Source of the DNA: Pseudomonadota bacterium
GTDB lineage: Bacteria > Desulfobacterota > Binatia > Binatales > Binataceae
DNA length: 64,000 nt
Assembly: GCA_021324455.1 (NCBI GenBank)
Contig: JAJPJA010000070.1
Location: forward strand, 1 to 64,000
Direction of reading: 5' to 3'
In this document: piece by piece, positions 8,374 to 17,383 of the stretch
Layout of the letters: the number at the start of each line of letters is the position of its first letter
How positions within the stretch are numbered: position 1 is the first letter of the stretch
The notes under the pieces: generated by a model
The model's input: only the letters and a program-made list of their open reading frames with translations
The model's database searches: none
What the model was told of the DNA's origin: nothing
Position numbers and translations under genes: made by a program

Positions 8374-8853
8374 GAGACCACCCGCACCACAACTTACCCG
8401 CACTCGATGGTGCCGGTAAAAGCGCAACGGCGCGCCGCGAGCGCGGCGCGTGCGTGCGCATCGGCGCGCGAAAGCTCGGAATCGATCTTAGGGCGATACG
8501 AAGGGGATTGCGAATCGGGCAATGACGGCCGCGACAGAGGAGGGCGGCGTTGCGCGATTGACGGGCGCGCCGGTCTTAGGCCGGCGCGGGCCAGAGGCGG
8601 GCTGGAACCGGACTTTGCCGCAGTCAGCGGCGCAGCGGTTTACCGGCGGTTATCGGCAAGGCGCGGCGTTTTGTCAAACCGCGGTGTTTGCGGCGTTGGC
8701 AGGCGGCCACTGTACAATCCGAGACCGGGCGAACACAGGTTAACCATGGCCTGCTCCCGGTTCGCCGCCGGGTAAGGATGCGTCATCGGCCGCTTCAACC
8801 ACCGGCATCAGCAGACCAAAACCCACGAAGAGGTATGCAGGGATTTATCAGTT
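8374..8853. other. intergenic stretch between polysaccharide cluster and guaB region
   Basis: About 480 bases with no gene that can be supported. The open frames seen here are Arg-rich and lack family resemblance or a Shine-Dalgarno. Together with 8051-8373 it forms an 800-base gap, which is unusual in this compact window. It must hold the guaB promoter or its upstream control if guaB is not read from the cluster. Confidence 0.5.
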
Positions 8854-10362
8854 TCAGCAGGCACTTCCCTCGAATACCTTTCCGATCGTTTTCAGCAGCA
8901 GCCTGATGTCCATCCACAGTGACCAGCTATCTATGTACTGGCAGTCCAGACGCACGATATCCTCGAAATCCGTCAGCCGGGGACCTGCCAGTTGCGACAG
9001 ACCGGTCATCCCCGGCTTGGTGCTGATGCGGCGGTGATGGTGAAAGTCGTAGCGGCGGACCTCATCGATGGTGGGGGGCCGCGTTCCCACCAGACTCATA
9101 TCGCCCCTGAGCACATTCCAGAATTGCGGCAATTCATCCAGATGATAGCAGCGGGCGATCCTGGCGCTGGGCAGCACGCGCGGGTCGTTACGCATCTTGA
9201 AGACCTGCCCTTTCATCTCGTTGTAGGGAGCCAGTTCGCTCAGGCGCCGGTCGGCGTCCAGATGCATCGTTCGGAACTTGTACAAGGTAAAGCGGCGGCC
9301 GTTCTGGCCCACCCTGGTCTGACGAAAAAGCAGCGGACCCGGAGATTCCCGCCGCAGCCGCGGCCAATACCACAGCGCGGCGAGCGCACAAAGCGGCAGA
9401 CCGACCAGGGCGCCGCTTATATCCATCAGCCGTTTGGCCATCAACTGCAGCGGATGGTGCGGAACCGCCGAGATTGAGAGCTGGTAGAAACCTTCACCGA
9501 GGTCTTCGGCAGTGCTGGTTCCGGCCGACGTTGCCGGTGCCTGCAGGACAAAGCGCACGGTGACCCCGCGCAACAGGCATCTCCTGACCAGCTCGCCGTC
9601 ATCGACCAGTTGCGGCGAGACAATGACCACTTCGTCCACCACCTGATCATTGAGTATTGCCGCCAGGTCGTCGACCGTTCCCAAAAGATGGCAGGTGCGC
9701 GCGGGCGGCGCCGGATTATGCACAGACAGATAGCCGATAATTTCCCGCACCAGCCAGGAATGTTTGCGCATGAAGGCGGCGTAGCTTTCCACTTGCGCGC
9801 CTTCGCCGATAACCACTATGCGCGGTAGATGGGCCACGAATGACAGACTGGTACGATCGGTCAATAACTTGAGCGTGCTGCGCTCGCAGACCACCGCCAC
9901 AAAACTGACCGCGATGAAGGTTTGCGTGAACAGCCGGCTCACGTTCCACGAACGCGAAACGAACAGGAAACTGAGCAGCAACATGGCCCCGATGATTTGG
10001 GCCTTGAACAGGCGCTTGAACAAGGTCGCAAAGGAGGCGTAACAATCGGCCTCATACATGCGCGCCCGGCGCATCGCGTACAGCCAGAACGGCAGGATCA
10101 GCCAAAGCATCCAGATATACTCGCGCAGCGCCGCCATCGGCTGGTAAACGCCGCTGAACAAAACGTCGTGCAGGTGGTAACTGCAAAAATACGCGCCCAC
10201 GAGCGCGGCGGCGTCGCATGAGCGGGTGACCTGTTGAACCAGCGCTCTGCCCCCGGGTTGAGGCAAGGCGCGCGGCCTGGCTGCCCAATCCGCGCGATCG
10301 GTAAACCCGGTGCCGGCGTGCTCGACGCCGGTCAACCCCTTGACGATTTTGACGGCAGACAT
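8854..10362 (-). CDS. polyprenyl-phosphate sugar-1-phosphate transferase (priming glycosyltransferase, WbaP/ExoY type)
   Basis: 502 aa polyisoprenyl-phosphate glycosylphosphotransferase. It starts repeat-unit assembly by moving a sugar phosphate from a nucleotide sugar onto undecaprenyl phosphate at the inner membrane. Residues 45-165 carry several hydrophobic helices and 165-290 a CoA-binding-like fold. The catalytic part from about 317 has AKRLMDISGALVGL (re-entrant helix), LYKFRTM, the Asp-Glu dyad in HLDELPQFWNVLRGDMSLVG (about 407-426) followed by TRPPT, and KPGMTGLSQLAG. It is the last gene of the polysaccharide cluster, 41 bases after a glycosyltransferase. Confidence 0.95.
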   Translation of the reverse strand: MSAVKIVKGLTGVEHAGTGFTDRADWAARPRALPQPGGRALVQQVTRSCDAAALVGAYFCSYHLHDVLFSGVYQPMAALREYIWMLWLILPFWLYAMRRARMYEADCYASFATLFKRLFKAQIIGAMLLLSFLFVSRSWNVSRLFTQTFIAVSFVAVVCERSTLKLLTDRTSLSFVAHLPRIVVIGEGAQVESYAAFMRKHSWLVREIIGYLSVHNPAPPARTCHLLGTVDDLAAILNDQVVDEVVIVSPQLVDDGELVRRCLLRGVTVRFVLQAPATSAGTSTAEDLGEGFYQLSISAVPHHPLQLMAKRLMDISGALVGLPLCALAALWYWPRLRRESPGPLLFRQTRVGQNGRRFTLYKFRTMHLDADRRLSELAPYNEMKGQVFKMRNDPRVLPSARIARCYHLDELPQFWNVLRGDMSLVGTRPPTIDEVRRYDFHHHRRISTKPGMTGLSQLAGPRLTDFEDIVRLDCQYIDSWSLWMDIRLLLKTIGKVFEGSAC

Positions 10363-10403
10363 GAGAGGAACTGCGGTAAACCAGCCGATGACCGGCTGCG
10401 GTC

Positions 10404-11639
10404 TCAGGCGGATTTCGCCTTGCGCTGCTGAATCGTTTCCAGAATCAGATTTTCAAATCTCCTCACCGCCTGGCTGCGTCCGAACTCCTTTTCCGCATAG
10501 CGCCGTCCATTTAGGCCGAGCTGCCGGGCCAGTTCGGGATCCTGAAGCAGCCGCCGGATTGCGCGCTCCAGACCGGCCGCATCGCCGGGCCGCACCACCA
10601 TCCCGCTCTGGCTCAGGTTGACCAACTCGGCCGCATCTTTGTCCGGGGGCACGATGGCGATTATGGGCCGGCCGGCGGCCATGATGCTGGGAATTTTTCC
10701 CGGGATGGCGGGGGATAAGAGTTCTCCGCTGAGCGGCACCAGACAGACGTCCGAGGCGTCGAGCAATTCACGGTACTCCTGGCGGGAGAGCGGCGGAATG
10801 AACCTGACGTTGGGCAGTTCCCGGGCCGCGCTCTTCCACTGCGGCAAACACACGCCGTCGCCCGCCAAAACGAAGCTGATGTCCGCTTCCCAACACATCC
10901 GGCGCGCGGATTCAATCACCGTCCCGATATCCTGGTAGATGCCCATCACCCCGGCATAGGAGACCACGAACCCCGCGCCCAGAGCATGGCGGACGCGAAA
11001 ATCGTTGAGTTTCTTACCCGGGACCGCTTCGGTATCGGCCCAGTTGGGAACCAAATCGATTTTGTCCTGACGCACGCCATTGCGGGCCAGAACTTCGCGG
11101 CTGCGTTTGGCGGGCACCACGATGTGCGTGGCGCAGCGGTAGGTCAGCCGCTCCAGCATCTGCGCCAGCTTGATCGCCGCCGGGTTTCTAAGTTTCCCCA
11201 TTTCGACCACCATGGCCGGATAGATGTCATGCAGATTGAGCACGCACGAGATTCCACGCAGCCGCGCCGCCACAGCCGCCATCGCCGCCAACGGCAGCGG
11301 CGGCGAGTACACCACGATGGCGTCAGGGCGCTGCCGCGCGGCGACATCGCGCGCCATCCGCAGCGCCACATACGCCTCATCCAAAGCTCTCAGCGGCACT
11401 GTGCTGGTGGCCGCAAACAAACCCCGGATACGCACCACCTCCACGCCGCCGACTGATTCTCGGGCCGGCAGCGCGGCGCCGCCGGTTGTGGGGGGGAGAT
11501 TCGCACGCGGCATTTTCGTCAGCACGGTGACCTGATGGCCCGCGCGATGCAGCCCCTCGGCCAAATCCTGAAACAGGTGAGCCGCCGACCGCACCTCAGG
11601 ATGGTAGCGGTCCACGATCATCAAGATCCGCATCCCCAT
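10404..11639 (-). CDS. glycosyltransferase family 4
   Basis: 411 aa GT-B enzyme, WbuB-like. N-terminal MRILMIVDRYHPEVRSAAHL with GHQVTVLT is the usual start of GT4 enzymes that work on exopolysaccharide. The C-terminal donor domain shows VVSYAGVMGIYQDIGTVIE, FVLAGDG, CLVPL and AAGRPIIAIVPPDKDAAELV. The start is taken as the ATG at 11639, which overlaps the upstream gene's stop as TGATG; the ATG at 11633 is an alternative. Donor and linkage cannot be read from sequence. Confidence 0.93.
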   Translation of the reverse strand: MGMRILMIVDRYHPEVRSAAHLFQDLAEGLHRAGHQVTVLTKMPRANLPPTTGGAALPARESVGGVEVVRIRGLFAATSTVPLRALDEAYVALRMARDVAARQRPDAIVVYSPPLPLAAMAAVAARLRGISCVLNLHDIYPAMVVEMGKLRNPAAIKLAQMLERLTYRCATHIVVPAKRSREVLARNGVRQDKIDLVPNWADTEAVPGKKLNDFRVRHALGAGFVVSYAGVMGIYQDIGTVIESARRMCWEADISFVLAGDGVCLPQWKSAARELPNVRFIPPLSRQEYRELLDASDVCLVPLSGELLSPAIPGKIPSIMAAGRPIIAIVPPDKDAAELVNLSQSGMVVRPGDAAGLERAIRRLLQDPELARQLGLNGRRYAEKEFGRSQAVRRFENLILETIQQRKAKSA

Positions 11640-12748
11640 CAAGCTCCGCTCGCCGCCTGATTCAGAACCTCGAGCAGTTGGGTGACCGCGTTGTCCCAGC
11701 AGAACTCTTGTGCCCGCGCCGCTGACCTGACCCGCATCGTCATCTGCTGGCGCGGGCAGGAGCTGACACGGTGGATGGCGGCACCCAGCGCCTGAGGATC
11801 GCGCGGTTCGACATAGATGGGCGCGTCGCCGCCGAATTCAGGCATGGGAGGCGCGGTAGTGGCGATAATCGGGGCCCCCTGGCGCATCGCCTCCAGCATG
11901 GTAAATGGACACGCTTCCAGGGTGGAGGGAAATACAAAGGCCTCGCATTCCCGCATCAGGCTCAGCAGCTGGTCGCGTCCGATGTAACCTAAAAAGCGGA
12001 TTGCGGAAGCGGCGGCTCCCACAGTCCCGATCAAGCGCCTGATTTCCGCCTCATAGCGGCGGTCATGAGGTCCGCCGGCCACCCGCAACTCCCCGCCATA
12101 GCCCAACTCCCGCGCCCGAACGAAGCCGCGAATCAACGTGCCCAAATTGGCGTAGCGCACGAATTTGGCCGCCGCCGCAAGATAACCCCCGCGAGACCCG
12201 GCGCCTGCCTGCGGCGCCTTCAGATCGTCGACGCCATGATAGATGACCGCAACCTTTTCCTCCGCGCATCCCATCGCAATCACGATGCGCCTGACCAGGG
12301 TGGAGGCCGCCACAACCCGCCGCGCACTCATCAACGAGCGCCGAGTCAGAAAACGGAGCAGCGCCAGCCGTACGCGTAAACCCGCCGGCATCCCGGGAGC
12401 GGCAGCGGTCAATGGTTCCAAATTGCGGACGTGGATGACGCATGGCCGCGGCGAGCGCAGCACCGCGATGTTATTGGGGCTGTAATATACGTCGATCCCC
12501 AGTTGCAGCATCAGCCGGGGCAAAGCCGCCTGCTCCCAAAGTACTCGCGCCCATCCCGCTTTCCGGGGTGGGCGGCAGTGAATCAATTCCAGATTGCCAG
12601 TTTCGAAGCGCAGCGCGCCGGGCGGTTCGCTGGTAATGACGAAAAACTTCGTGTTCCGCACCCTGGCCAGGCGCGGCAGGATTCCGTCGAGGAACGCCGC
12701 TTGACCGTAAACCCTGGGGGTCAACGCCGCAAGCGCAACTCGCAGCAT
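11639..12748 (-). CDS. glycosyltransferase family 4
   Basis: 369 aa GT-B glycosyltransferase. Seen: VYYSPNNIAVLRSPRPCVIHVRNL, a positively charged acceptor region, VAVIYHGVDDLKAP (the common YHGVD donor-site start), FLGYIGRDQLLSLMRECEAFVFPSTLEACPFTMLEAMRQGAPIIAT (EX7E-type stretch) and GGDAPIYVEPRDPQALGAAI. Starts at ATG 12748, 3 bases after the asparagine synthetase stop. Ends in TGATG overlap with the next glycosyltransferase. Likely adds one sugar of the repeat unit on the cytoplasmic face. Confidence 0.93.
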   Translation of the reverse strand: MLRVALAALTPRVYGQAAFLDGILPRLARVRNTKFFVITSEPPGALRFETGNLELIHCRPPRKAGWARVLWEQAALPRLMLQLGIDVYYSPNNIAVLRSPRPCVIHVRNLEPLTAAAPGMPAGLRVRLALLRFLTRRSLMSARRVVAASTLVRRIVIAMGCAEEKVAVIYHGVDDLKAPQAGAGSRGGYLAAAAKFVRYANLGTLIRGFVRARELGYGGELRVAGGPHDRRYEAEIRRLIGTVGAAASAIRFLGYIGRDQLLSLMRECEAFVFPSTLEACPFTMLEAMRQGAPIIATTAPPMPEFGGDAPIYVEPRDPQALGAAIHRVSSCPRQQMTMRVRSAARAQEFCWDNAVTQLLEVLNQAASGA

Positions 12749-12751
12749 AAC

Positions 12752-14656
12752 TCAGGTTGCCCCCAGGTTGCGCAACGTCCATTCGCGCAGCACGATCAGA
12801 GACCAGATTCGCGCCCAAGTGAGGCCCGGGCGGCGGGCCATAAACGCCTCCCACAGCCGCTCCACCACGTGCGGTTCAATCCCGATGGCGCGAAAGGCGG
12901 CGCGGTCGTGGATCGCCTCTTCGGCTTGCTGGCGCAGTTGATTGCGCAGCCACTCGGACCAGGGAAAGGTAAAGCCCTGTTTTTGACGCCGGTAAATCTC
13001 CGGCGGAACACCTTCGCCAACCGCGCGCAGCAGCAGCGGCTTGGGCATCGCCGGATCCATCTTGGCCGATCCGGGCAGCCGCGCGACCAGCTCCACCAGC
13101 CGCCGATCCAGCAATGGCACCCTGACCTCCAAGGCGTGCGCCATGCTCATCACATCACCGTCGCGCAACAGCATGTTGCCCAGATAAGTGCGCAATTCCA
13201 GAAGCGAGACCTGATTGACCGGGTCCAAACCCGCGGTGAGTTCGCGCAACTGAGCGGCCAGTTCGGCTGGCAGTCCTTCAGGGCTGTCAAGTTCGGCACC
13301 GGCCGGGAACAGTGCGCGGCGGGTGGCGGGGGGAAAATTCTGGCGCAGAAGAAAATAGGTGGCGAACAGGCTCGGCCGCGCCGCCAGAAACTGGGAGAGC
13401 TTGTCTTCGATACCCCGGCGGCGGGTTTGTGCCGCATGGCACAGCGCCGCGGCCGCGCGCCAGAACAGACCCGGCACCGTGCGCATCCGGCGGCGCCATC
13501 GGATGGCGGCCGGTACCGTGGTGAAGGTCGAATAACCGGCAAACAGCTCATCCCCGCCCTGTCCCGACAGCGCCACGGTGATACCCGCCTCGCGCACCGC
13601 CCGGGAGATCACGTAGACATTGGTGCCGTCCAGCGTTGGCTGGTCCAACGCGGCCAACGCCCCGGGAAGCAGCGCCAGAAGATCGCTCTGGCTCAAACAC
13701 AACTCGGTGTGATCGGTGCCGTGAAGCGCCGCGATACGGCGCGAGTACGGGGCTTCGGAAAACTCCTGCTCCTTGAAGGTTACCGAAAAAGTGCGCAGGC
13801 CGCTGGTGTACCGGGCGGCGAGCGCAACCACGGCGCTGGAGTCCACTCCGCCGCTTAGAAAAACCCCGAGTGGCACGTCGCTGATCAGGTGCTGGCCGAC
13901 GATTTTGTCCAGCAGACCGCGCAAATCATCCTCGATGTTCCCGGGCGCGGCGCACTCGCCAAACGGCGGCGTCCAGTATGATCGCGGACCGCTCACCTCC
14001 CCCGCGGCCGATACCGTCAGACAGCTTCCGGGCAGCAATTGCCGCACCTGTTCGATCATGCTGTTCGGTGCCTGCACCGCACCGTAACTTAAAAAACTCT
14101 CCAATCCTGCCGCATCGATGCGCCGCGCGATGAGGCCGGTGGCCAGCAGCGCTCTGAACTCGGAGGCGAACACGAACATCCCGTGACCGCCCTGCCAATA
14201 GTAGAGCGGCTTGATTCCCAGCGGGTCGACCGCAAGCAACAGCTCGCGCCGTTGAGCGTCCCATGAGGCAAATGCGAACATGCCGCACAACTCGTCGAGC
14301 AGCGCATGGCCTTTGTACGCCAGCCCTTTGAGCAGGACTTCAGTATCGCTATGGGAGCGGAACCGGATGCCGTGTTGGCGCAGTTGCGCGCGCAAATCGC
14401 GATAGTTGTAAATCTCGCCGTTGAAAACCAGCCAGTTGCCGCTTTCCGCGTCGCGCATCGGCTGATGCCCCAGTGGGGAGAGATCGATGATTGCCAGGCG
14501 GCGATGAACCAATGCCAGCACGCGGCCGGAATCCACGTTGACCAGACTGACTCCACCGTCGTCGGGTCCCCGATGATACAGAGCGCGGTCGAGCCGTTGG
14601 GTCATCAGGCTCAGGCCCTCCCCGTCGGGACCCAGGTAGCCGGCGATTCCGCACAT
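12752..14656 (-). CDS. asnB: asparagine synthetase (glutamine-hydrolysing), cluster-associated
   Basis: 634 aa. The start is set by MCGIAGYLG, where Cys2 becomes the N-terminal nucleophile of the class II glutamine amidotransferase domain (1-200). The ATP-pyrophosphatase PP-loop SGGVDSSAVVALAA and SGQGGDELFAGYSTF follow. Reaction: aspartate or a related carboxylate plus glutamine and ATP gives an amide. Within polysaccharide clusters such proteins often amidate uronic acids or other sugar carboxylates rather than make free asparagine. That role is inferred from its position between glycosyltransferase genes (6-base gap upstream, 3-base gap downstream). Confidence 0.95.
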   Translation of the reverse strand: MCGIAGYLGPDGEGLSLMTQRLDRALYHRGPDDGGVSLVNVDSGRVLALVHRRLAIIDLSPLGHQPMRDAESGNWLVFNGEIYNYRDLRAQLRQHGIRFRSHSDTEVLLKGLAYKGHALLDELCGMFAFASWDAQRRELLLAVDPLGIKPLYYWQGGHGMFVFASEFRALLATGLIARRIDAAGLESFLSYGAVQAPNSMIEQVRQLLPGSCLTVSAAGEVSGPRSYWTPPFGECAAPGNIEDDLRGLLDKIVGQHLISDVPLGVFLSGGVDSSAVVALAARYTSGLRTFSVTFKEQEFSEAPYSRRIAALHGTDHTELCLSQSDLLALLPGALAALDQPTLDGTNVYVISRAVREAGITVALSGQGGDELFAGYSTFTTVPAAIRWRRRMRTVPGLFWRAAAALCHAAQTRRRGIEDKLSQFLAARPSLFATYFLLRQNFPPATRRALFPAGAELDSPEGLPAELAAQLRELTAGLDPVNQVSLLELRTYLGNMLLRDGDVMSMAHALEVRVPLLDRRLVELVARLPGSAKMDPAMPKPLLLRAVGEGVPPEIYRRQKQGFTFPWSEWLRNQLRQQAEEAIHDRAAFRAIGIEPHVVERLWEAFMARRPGLTWARIWSLIVLREWTLRNLGAT

Positions 14657-14661
14657 GCTAC

Positions 14662-15648
14662 TCAGACCTCCTGCCCGATTTCGCTCCGCACCCAGGCGGC
14701 GACTTGCGCCAACTCGCGCGATCTCTTCCACCAGCGCTCAACCAGCCATGCCGGGTCTTCCGCCGTCGCCCTGGCCAGGCAGGTCAACGCTGTCAGCAAC
14801 CGCCTCTGTCCCAAGGCGATGCGGACCTGCCGGCGCGCCAGCCGGGAATGGAACCGTCGGCTGAAGACGCTGTTGCGGTACCAGGATTGGAAGCGTGCGA
14901 TCACCCGGTCGCGATCGGGGCCGTCCAGCGGATCCCGCCCGGTCCGCTCGCGAATCAGCGCTGCCATCAGTGCCATCGCCGCGAAGTAAAACTGCTCGCT
15001 CTCTTCCGCACTGGAAGTGACCGATCCCGCCGCCAGACGCAGACAGCATAGCTTTTCCGGCAGGCAGGCCAGCCGATGACCTTGCGCCAGGCGCAGCAGC
15101 AAATCGTAGTCCTGCGCCTTGCGAAAAATCGCGCGGTAGCCGCCGACCGCCAGCACTGCCGCGCGTCTGAACATGAAGGTGGAGTGAGGCAGCGGCGTCA
15201 GCAGGCGGCCAAGTTCGGCCCGCAGTGCGCCATTATCCTGCGGATAGGACCAATCGCACAGTCTGCGCCCCGCTTCGTCGATCGCGGTGACCGCCGATCC
15301 GACGATCGCCACATCGGGATGTGAATCCAGAAAGCCGACCTGCCTGCCCAGGCGCTGCGGCCGCGACAAATCGTCGGCGTCCTGGCGCGCCACGTATTCA
15401 CCCTGCGCCAGCGCCACGCCTGTAATCAGCGAGCTGGTAAGGCCGGCGCGCTGCTGGCGTATTACCCGCACCCGCGGATCGTTCACCGCCGCCAGCATCT
15501 GCGCGGTGGCGTCGGTCGAGCCGTCATCGATTACGAGAAACTCAAAATCCGAGTAGCTCTGACCGATAATGCTGGCGAGTGCTTCGCTCAGATAGCGGGC
15601 GCCGTTATGCACGCTCATCACCACGCTGACCCGCGCAACCGCGCTCAT
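14662..15648 (-). CDS. glycosyltransferase family 2
   Basis: 328 aa GT-A enzyme. VSVVMSVHNGARYLSEALAS at the N-terminus, FEFLVIDDGSTDATAQML, YVARQDADDLSRPQRL (the DxD region) and a long variable acceptor domain with an Arg-rich C-terminus. Overlaps the upstream DUF2079 gene by 4 bases (ATGA), so translation is coupled. Likely adds a sugar to the lipid-linked repeat unit. Confidence 0.93.
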   Translation of the reverse strand: MSAVARVSVVMSVHNGARYLSEALASIIGQSYSDFEFLVIDDGSTDATAQMLAAVNDPRVRVIRQQRAGLTSSLITGVALAQGEYVARQDADDLSRPQRLGRQVGFLDSHPDVAIVGSAVTAIDEAGRRLCDWSYPQDNGALRAELGRLLTPLPHSTFMFRRAAVLAVGGYRAIFRKAQDYDLLLRLAQGHRLACLPEKLCCLRLAAGSVTSSAEESEQFYFAAMALMAALIRERTGRDPLDGPDRDRVIARFQSWYRNSVFSRRFHSRLARRQVRIALGQRRLLTALTCLARATAEDPAWLVERWWKRSRELAQVAAWVRSEIGQEV

Positions 15649-17315
15649 CGCACCGCCTGAGCCCCAGGCATCGCAGTCCCCGAAGCCTGCATCAAATGCG
15701 CGCCATCGCGCGCAACCATCAAACGGCGATAGACCAAATAACCGTCGCGGCTGAGGACCAGCTTCCAGCGCAAATCGCGCTCGACCCAGTCATAGTAGTA
15801 TTGCGGATGCTTACGCAGTCCATCGTACGAACCTGCGATTCGGGCAATACCGGTTTTTTCCCTGCGCCGCTTGTCGATAACTACCCAGTCCACTCCGCTT
15901 ATATCGGGAAACACCTTCAACGCGCGGCGGTTGTATAGTGACGGCAGCAGATGCTGCTCGGCGGCGACGCGGGCGTCGGCGGGAATCGCTGACACTATGC
16001 TTGCCAGTTCCCGATCCCGCGCTGTGACGCGGTATACGGCGCGGTAGAAATCCATCGTTCTGAACGGAGCAATTCGATAACCTCTGAACCAGAACTGCAA
16101 TGACAACGGCGACGGGCCGAAAAACAGATTGGCCGCCAGTGCTCCGGCTAACACCGCGCATACCGCCGCATTCACGCCATCGGCCGCGTTCCAGGCGCGC
16201 GGACGAATCTGGTCGATGTACGATCCGAGCCGCTTTACCCCTTTGATCAGAGCGATGAATACAAACGGGACGCATGGCGACAGATAGTACAGAAAATAAC
16301 TGGTGTGCTCGACCGATTGGCTGAGCAGGTCAAGACCGGCATTGCCGGCCGCAATCAGCAGCACCGGCCCGCCCAGCAGCGGTACCAGCGACAATGGCAG
16401 CAGATACATGAACAAATTGGCCAGCTTCACCGGCTGCAGCATCGAACCCAGCACCGTCAGCGGATGCCTTACCGAATTCAGCAGCACCTGCGGCATAGTG
16501 GTGCCCAAACCGCCAAGCCAGAATGCGGCGACATAGCTGCCGGGCCGGGTGCGGAATGACGGTATCACCAGCTCGAACACCAGCAGAAAATATCCCACTG
16601 ACAGCAGCACAGTGGCGCCGCCCGTCCATCGCCTTTTCAAGCATATGATCGCGTAAACACCCATCAATGCGGCGGCAACCGCGACTTCTTCGCGAGTCAG
16701 CAGGCTCAGCCCCAGCAGCGGCCAGTACCACCACAGCAGGCCGCGTTCCAGTGCAAAAAACGTCAATATCAGCAGGGGAATGCAGAAACGCAGCATCTCG
16801 AATTCGTATAGCTGGATGTACTGATAAGTCGGATAGAGGACGAACGCCGCCGCCATCGCCGCCGCCGGCGCCGCCGCGCCGAGCACCGATTTGGCGTAAA
16901 CGTAAACGCCGGCAACCGCGGTTGACAGAATCACGAACTGCACAATCAGAAGGTTTACCGGCAACCAATGTCCAGAGCCGCAGACCGCGAAAATATAGAT
17001 CAGCGGAGTGAAATGGGCGGAAAACCAATGTCCGGTGCCGGGCATGATGCCTTCCTGCAGCGAGCTCCAGGCGCCCCTGCCGGAAGCGATGTTGTACACG
17101 ATTTCGTTCCAGACGGCGAAATCGGCGTAATCGCGCAATGCATAAAGCTTCAGCAATTGCAGTACTAACAAGTAAATGGAAAATACTATCACCACAGACG
17201 CGGGGCCGACACTCACGCGCGCGCCGGTCCTGAGGCTTATTGCCGCTGCCGCCACCGAGGTCAGAAGGGTTGCGAGGCAGCCCGCGGCATAAATCGCCGC
17301 CAGCGCCGCGCTCAC
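15645..17315 (-). CDS. DUF2079-family multi-pass membrane protein
   Basis: 556 aa integral membrane protein with about ten hydrophobic segments across residues 1-400. These include the DFAVWNEIVYNIASGRGAWSS and GTGHWFSAHFTPLIYIFAV loops, an arrangement typical of DUF2079 proteins, which look like distant GT-C-type glycosyltransferases. The C-terminal periplasmic part has AEQHLLPSLYNRRALKVFPD and DWVVIDKRR, also typical of the family. GTG start at 17315 with CGGAG 7 bases upstream. The role in the cluster is unknown; a lipid-linked sugar transferase acting outside the membrane is one possibility. Confidence 0.8.
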   Translation of the reverse strand: MSAALAAIYAAGCLATLLTSVAAAAISLRTGARVSVGPASVVIVFSIYLLVLQLLKLYALRDYADFAVWNEIVYNIASGRGAWSSLQEGIMPGTGHWFSAHFTPLIYIFAVCGSGHWLPVNLLIVQFVILSTAVAGVYVYAKSVLGAAAPAAAMAAAFVLYPTYQYIQLYEFEMLRFCIPLLILTFFALERGLLWWYWPLLGLSLLTREEVAVAAALMGVYAIICLKRRWTGGATVLLSVGYFLLVFELVIPSFRTRPGSYVAAFWLGGLGTTMPQVLLNSVRHPLTVLGSMLQPVKLANLFMYLLPLSLVPLLGGPVLLIAAGNAGLDLLSQSVEHTSYFLYYLSPCVPFVFIALIKGVKRLGSYIDQIRPRAWNAADGVNAAVCAVLAGALAANLFFGPSPLSLQFWFRGYRIAPFRTMDFYRAVYRVTARDRELASIVSAIPADARVAAEQHLLPSLYNRRALKVFPDISGVDWVVIDKRRREKTGIARIAGSYDGLRKHPQYYYDWVERDLRWKLVLSRDGYLVYRRLMVARDGAHLMQASGTAMPGAQAVR

Positions 17316-17383
17316 ATCTCACTCCGGGGCATTTCATCCATCGTGCGCAGCGTCCTGGGACCCGCGGCGGTCAAGCCATAAGC

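Noticed and set aside
12431-13858. 475-codon plus-strand open frame
   Set aside because: Antisense to asnB and a GT4 gene; His/Gln/Arg-rich shadow.
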